This document shows, piece by piece, positions 61,741 to 64,000 of a DNA stretch of 64,000 nucleotides. Below the pieces are notes generated by a model. That model saw nothing but the letters and a program-made list of their open reading frames with translations, made no database searches and was not told the DNA's origin. The stretch's first letter is position 1; the number at the start of each line of letters is the position of its first letter. The position numbers were made by a program, and so were the translations under genes. Source of the stretch: Lepisosteus oculatus (lineage: Eukaryota; Chordata; Actinopteri; Semionotiformes; Lepisosteidae); NCBI RefSeq assembly GCF_040954835.1, contig NC_090699.1, forward strand, positions 17,539,817-17,603,816, written 5' to 3'.

Positions 61741-64000
61741 ATGTCTATGTCAGTGTCCTGTCTGTATTTGCACCTTGGACCAGGAAGAACGATATTTTGT
61801 CCCACTGTGTACTTGTATACGGCTGGAATGACAAATAAACGTGAACTTCCTCATCTACATGGCCAAAACTTCACCAGAGCCTTCACTCACGATGGCATCA
61901 TTGGTGTTTGTCTGTATCTTCTAATCCCACTCGAAAAAACGTGTGACTACAGCTGCATGGAACTGCACAGTTCAGAATGCTTAGACTGCTGTACGTCCAT
62001 GGAAAACACTCTGCACAGAGCTCAGGTTAAAAACCAACGAAAACCTTTGCATTGAAATTTCAGCATTGTGCTGGGTGACTTCATGGACTGAAGTAAAACC
62101 ATATCTTAGTGTCTGCGGAGCAGACTAAACAGAGGAAAAAGAACAGCTGTTTTCAACAAATGTTCCCAGTTTTAGTCAAACACTTGGCACAAAATGGTAA
62201 ACTCAACAACTTTTTTTTTCTCTTTTCCTTTTGCTGTCAACAATAAAAAAAAAACAACATGGATCTTTGGCTTTTTCAGCACCGGAAGTAATGCAAGATA
62301 AATAGTGAGTCTCTGAGTAACAAGTCATGGGTTCAAAACAGAATGGGGGCCAAATCTCTTAAGACTGTCTATTGGCAGATCAAAGACAAAGGTCTGACAA
62401 AAAGAAATTAATCAATTAGTGACATCAGTGTTAATCACCCCAACAGTCTGCTAGCTTATTCCATTTTTCAGTTTCTGTGAATAATTTTACAGCCAGAAAC
62501 TTTCCTGAAACCACCATTTCTTATTTTTCCAAGAATATGCTGTATTAGCCTGGTTTGGCCTATTTTTGGCCTATGTTAGTGGGGAAAGTACAGGGTGGAA
62601 CAGAAACTGCTGCCTGATTTTCACCTGCTTAGAATGACTAATGAGCATTTTCCTATGTTCACACCTTGTCTATATCGCAGCATTCCAGGAATGATAGAGT
62701 TGACACTGCCTGCTCCACCCACTTACACAAAACACTTGGCCTGACTCCACACAGAAACAGCCCAGATTTGAGGAAATTGCATGTGTATCTTTTTTGAGCC
62801 AATTGGATGAATAACATTCAGGACTTAGTTCAAACTTGTTAGAGAAATAGGAACAATGCAGACATTTCAGTTCTCAAAAGTAGACCATGGGAGACTGTTT
62901 CTGTGCTGTTACTCCAAGACTATGGATTAGTGCCTTGACCCAGTCAGTCAGTACTTTCAGATCCTCTTAAACTCACTGTAAACAATAGCTTTCAAATCGA
63001 ATTAATATCTTGCATTATGTTATTTGTGCATTTCTTGTTTGCTTCACTGCAAAGTGCCTTGACGTAGCATTATGAAAGTGCTTTACAAAAAAAAGATCCG
63101 AGTCATTTCAAACCATTTCTGTAGAAAGATTAGTTTTGTGTATCAAGCAGTATTTCCGGGGCTCCAGTCGAGTAGGGAACTGCATCAGTGTGCAAAATGC
63201 AAAGCAATAATTCATTTAATATTGAAAAGAAAAGGCATGCTGTGCAGCCCAAAGAAGGCTGCACATCTGAAACCGTGTGTTACTTTCGATTGAGATTTGT
63301 TTCCTGTTCTTGATCTTAGCAAGTTTCAGTCCTCTTGAAAAACAGTACAGTACAACACACCCAAGTGAAACATTAGGCCAACCGGCCTGTGTGATGCAGC
63401 ATTCAACCACCTGAAGAGTGTTAAACAACATGAGCTAATCATTTGCACAGAAAAACTGATACGTGTTGGATTAAATACCTTCCCTAGAAAGTGTTCCCTC
63501 GAAAAAACATTCAGGGACAAAGCTTGGTATCCTATAACCCTCACCACTGTGTGACCAGTGCTAAACCAAGATCAGACATGTTCCCTGATGCAGAGCTCTT
63601 CCTATGCCATAAGGAGGCTTTTTCTATATTATCCTCTACGTACCTCAGGCTTAATAACACTCCTGACAGTGCTATAAGATTTAAGAATCACTTCCCCCAC
63701 CTCTGTGTGTAATTACATGCAAGGGAACAGTTGACATACATGTACCGTCCTGGTTGAGAGCTGTCTCTCCCCCTCTCCCTGTCTTTGGCCCACACACAGG
63801 CTGAAAACGCTGTGTCCAGTCAAGCTGTCTGTTGTGACCAAGAAGTCCTTCATCTCCCAGTGGTGGTCTGGGAAATGTGCCATCAGTAGTCAGTCACAGA
63901 CTGTCATGTCTCTTCCTGGACCTGAGAAGTTTCTGCTGTTACTCAGCCTGTAACGAGAAAAGACAGCCAGGGATTGTTTTTTTTATATAGTGCAGTGCCA
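61741..64000. other. Intergenic region to window end
   Basis: No gene is supported. A SINE-like tail (GCAAAGTGCCTTGACGTAGC, ending in poly-A) lies at about 63045-63092, and a decayed foldback repeat follows at 63172-63300. The remaining sequence is ordinary and unassigned. Confidence 0.5.
63172..63300. repeat. Foldback repeat, copy 3 (decayed)
   Basis: Shares the order of motifs with 38831-39011: GTAGGGAACTGCATCAG, TGCAAAGC, TTGAAAAGAAAAGG, then CCCAAAGAAGGCTGCACATC and TGAAACC. The inverted arms have decayed and the central AGAAGGCTxxAC..GAAAC block is the best-kept part. Confidence 0.5.

Noticed and set aside
63590-63625. TTCCTATGCCATA, resembling the start of mir-202, which lies near ADAM8 in mammals
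   Set aside because: The match breaks after a few bases and no complementary 3p arm follows, so no hairpin supports a miRNA.
63750-63960. Possible exon near the window end
   Set aside because: All frames are short, lack clear splice sites and match no protein I recognise; a gene starting beyond the window cannot be excluded.

Overview
The window is vertebrate nuclear DNA: spliced multi-exon genes, long AT-rich introns and many short interspersed elements. The gene content and the 5S-rRNA-derived and tRNA-derived SINEs point to a ray-finned fish, perhaps a non-teleost such as gar or bowfin; the species is an inference. The five genes were assembled by hand from splice signals, reading-frame phase and resemblance to known families, and every coding model closes in frame.

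Layout. 1-3480 is AT-rich non-coding DNA. 3706-5488 (+) is msx3, a two-exon Msx homeobox gene with a long 3' UTR ending near 7460. 9374-15200 (-) is znf511, six coding exons encoding a three-zinc-finger protein. About 0.5-1.2 kb away and divergent is tubgcp2 (16397-26315, +, 17 coding exons plus a probable 5' non-coding exon), encoding gamma-tubulin complex component 2. 28109-43390 (+) is adam8, 25 exons, a membrane metalloprotease-disintegrin with an intact zinc site and a proline-rich tail. 45630-54817 (+) is a nine-exon SPEF1/CLAMP-like gene with a calponin-homology domain and a C-terminal coiled coil. 55500-64000 holds no gene I can support, only repeat remnants.

The genes are not an operon or a pathway. 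ADAM8, TUBGCP2 and ZNF511 are also neighbours on human 10q26.3, so the block is conserved synteny, and it supports calling the homeobox gene msx3, which humans lack. Tubgcp2 (microtubule nucleation) and the SPEF1-like protein (ciliary microtubule bundling) both act on microtubules, but there is no sign that they are linked.

Mobile DNA includes a solo LTR with matching 4-bp target duplications in an adam8 intron, three copies of a foldback element with a hammerhead-like core, two copies of a 5S-derived SINE, several tRNA-derived SINE families, an L2-type reverse-transcriptase remnant, and two minisatellites. I found no clearly new biological system. The best leads are the non-canonical GC-AG introns, the foldback/ribozyme-like repeat, and the SPEF1-like paralog question.
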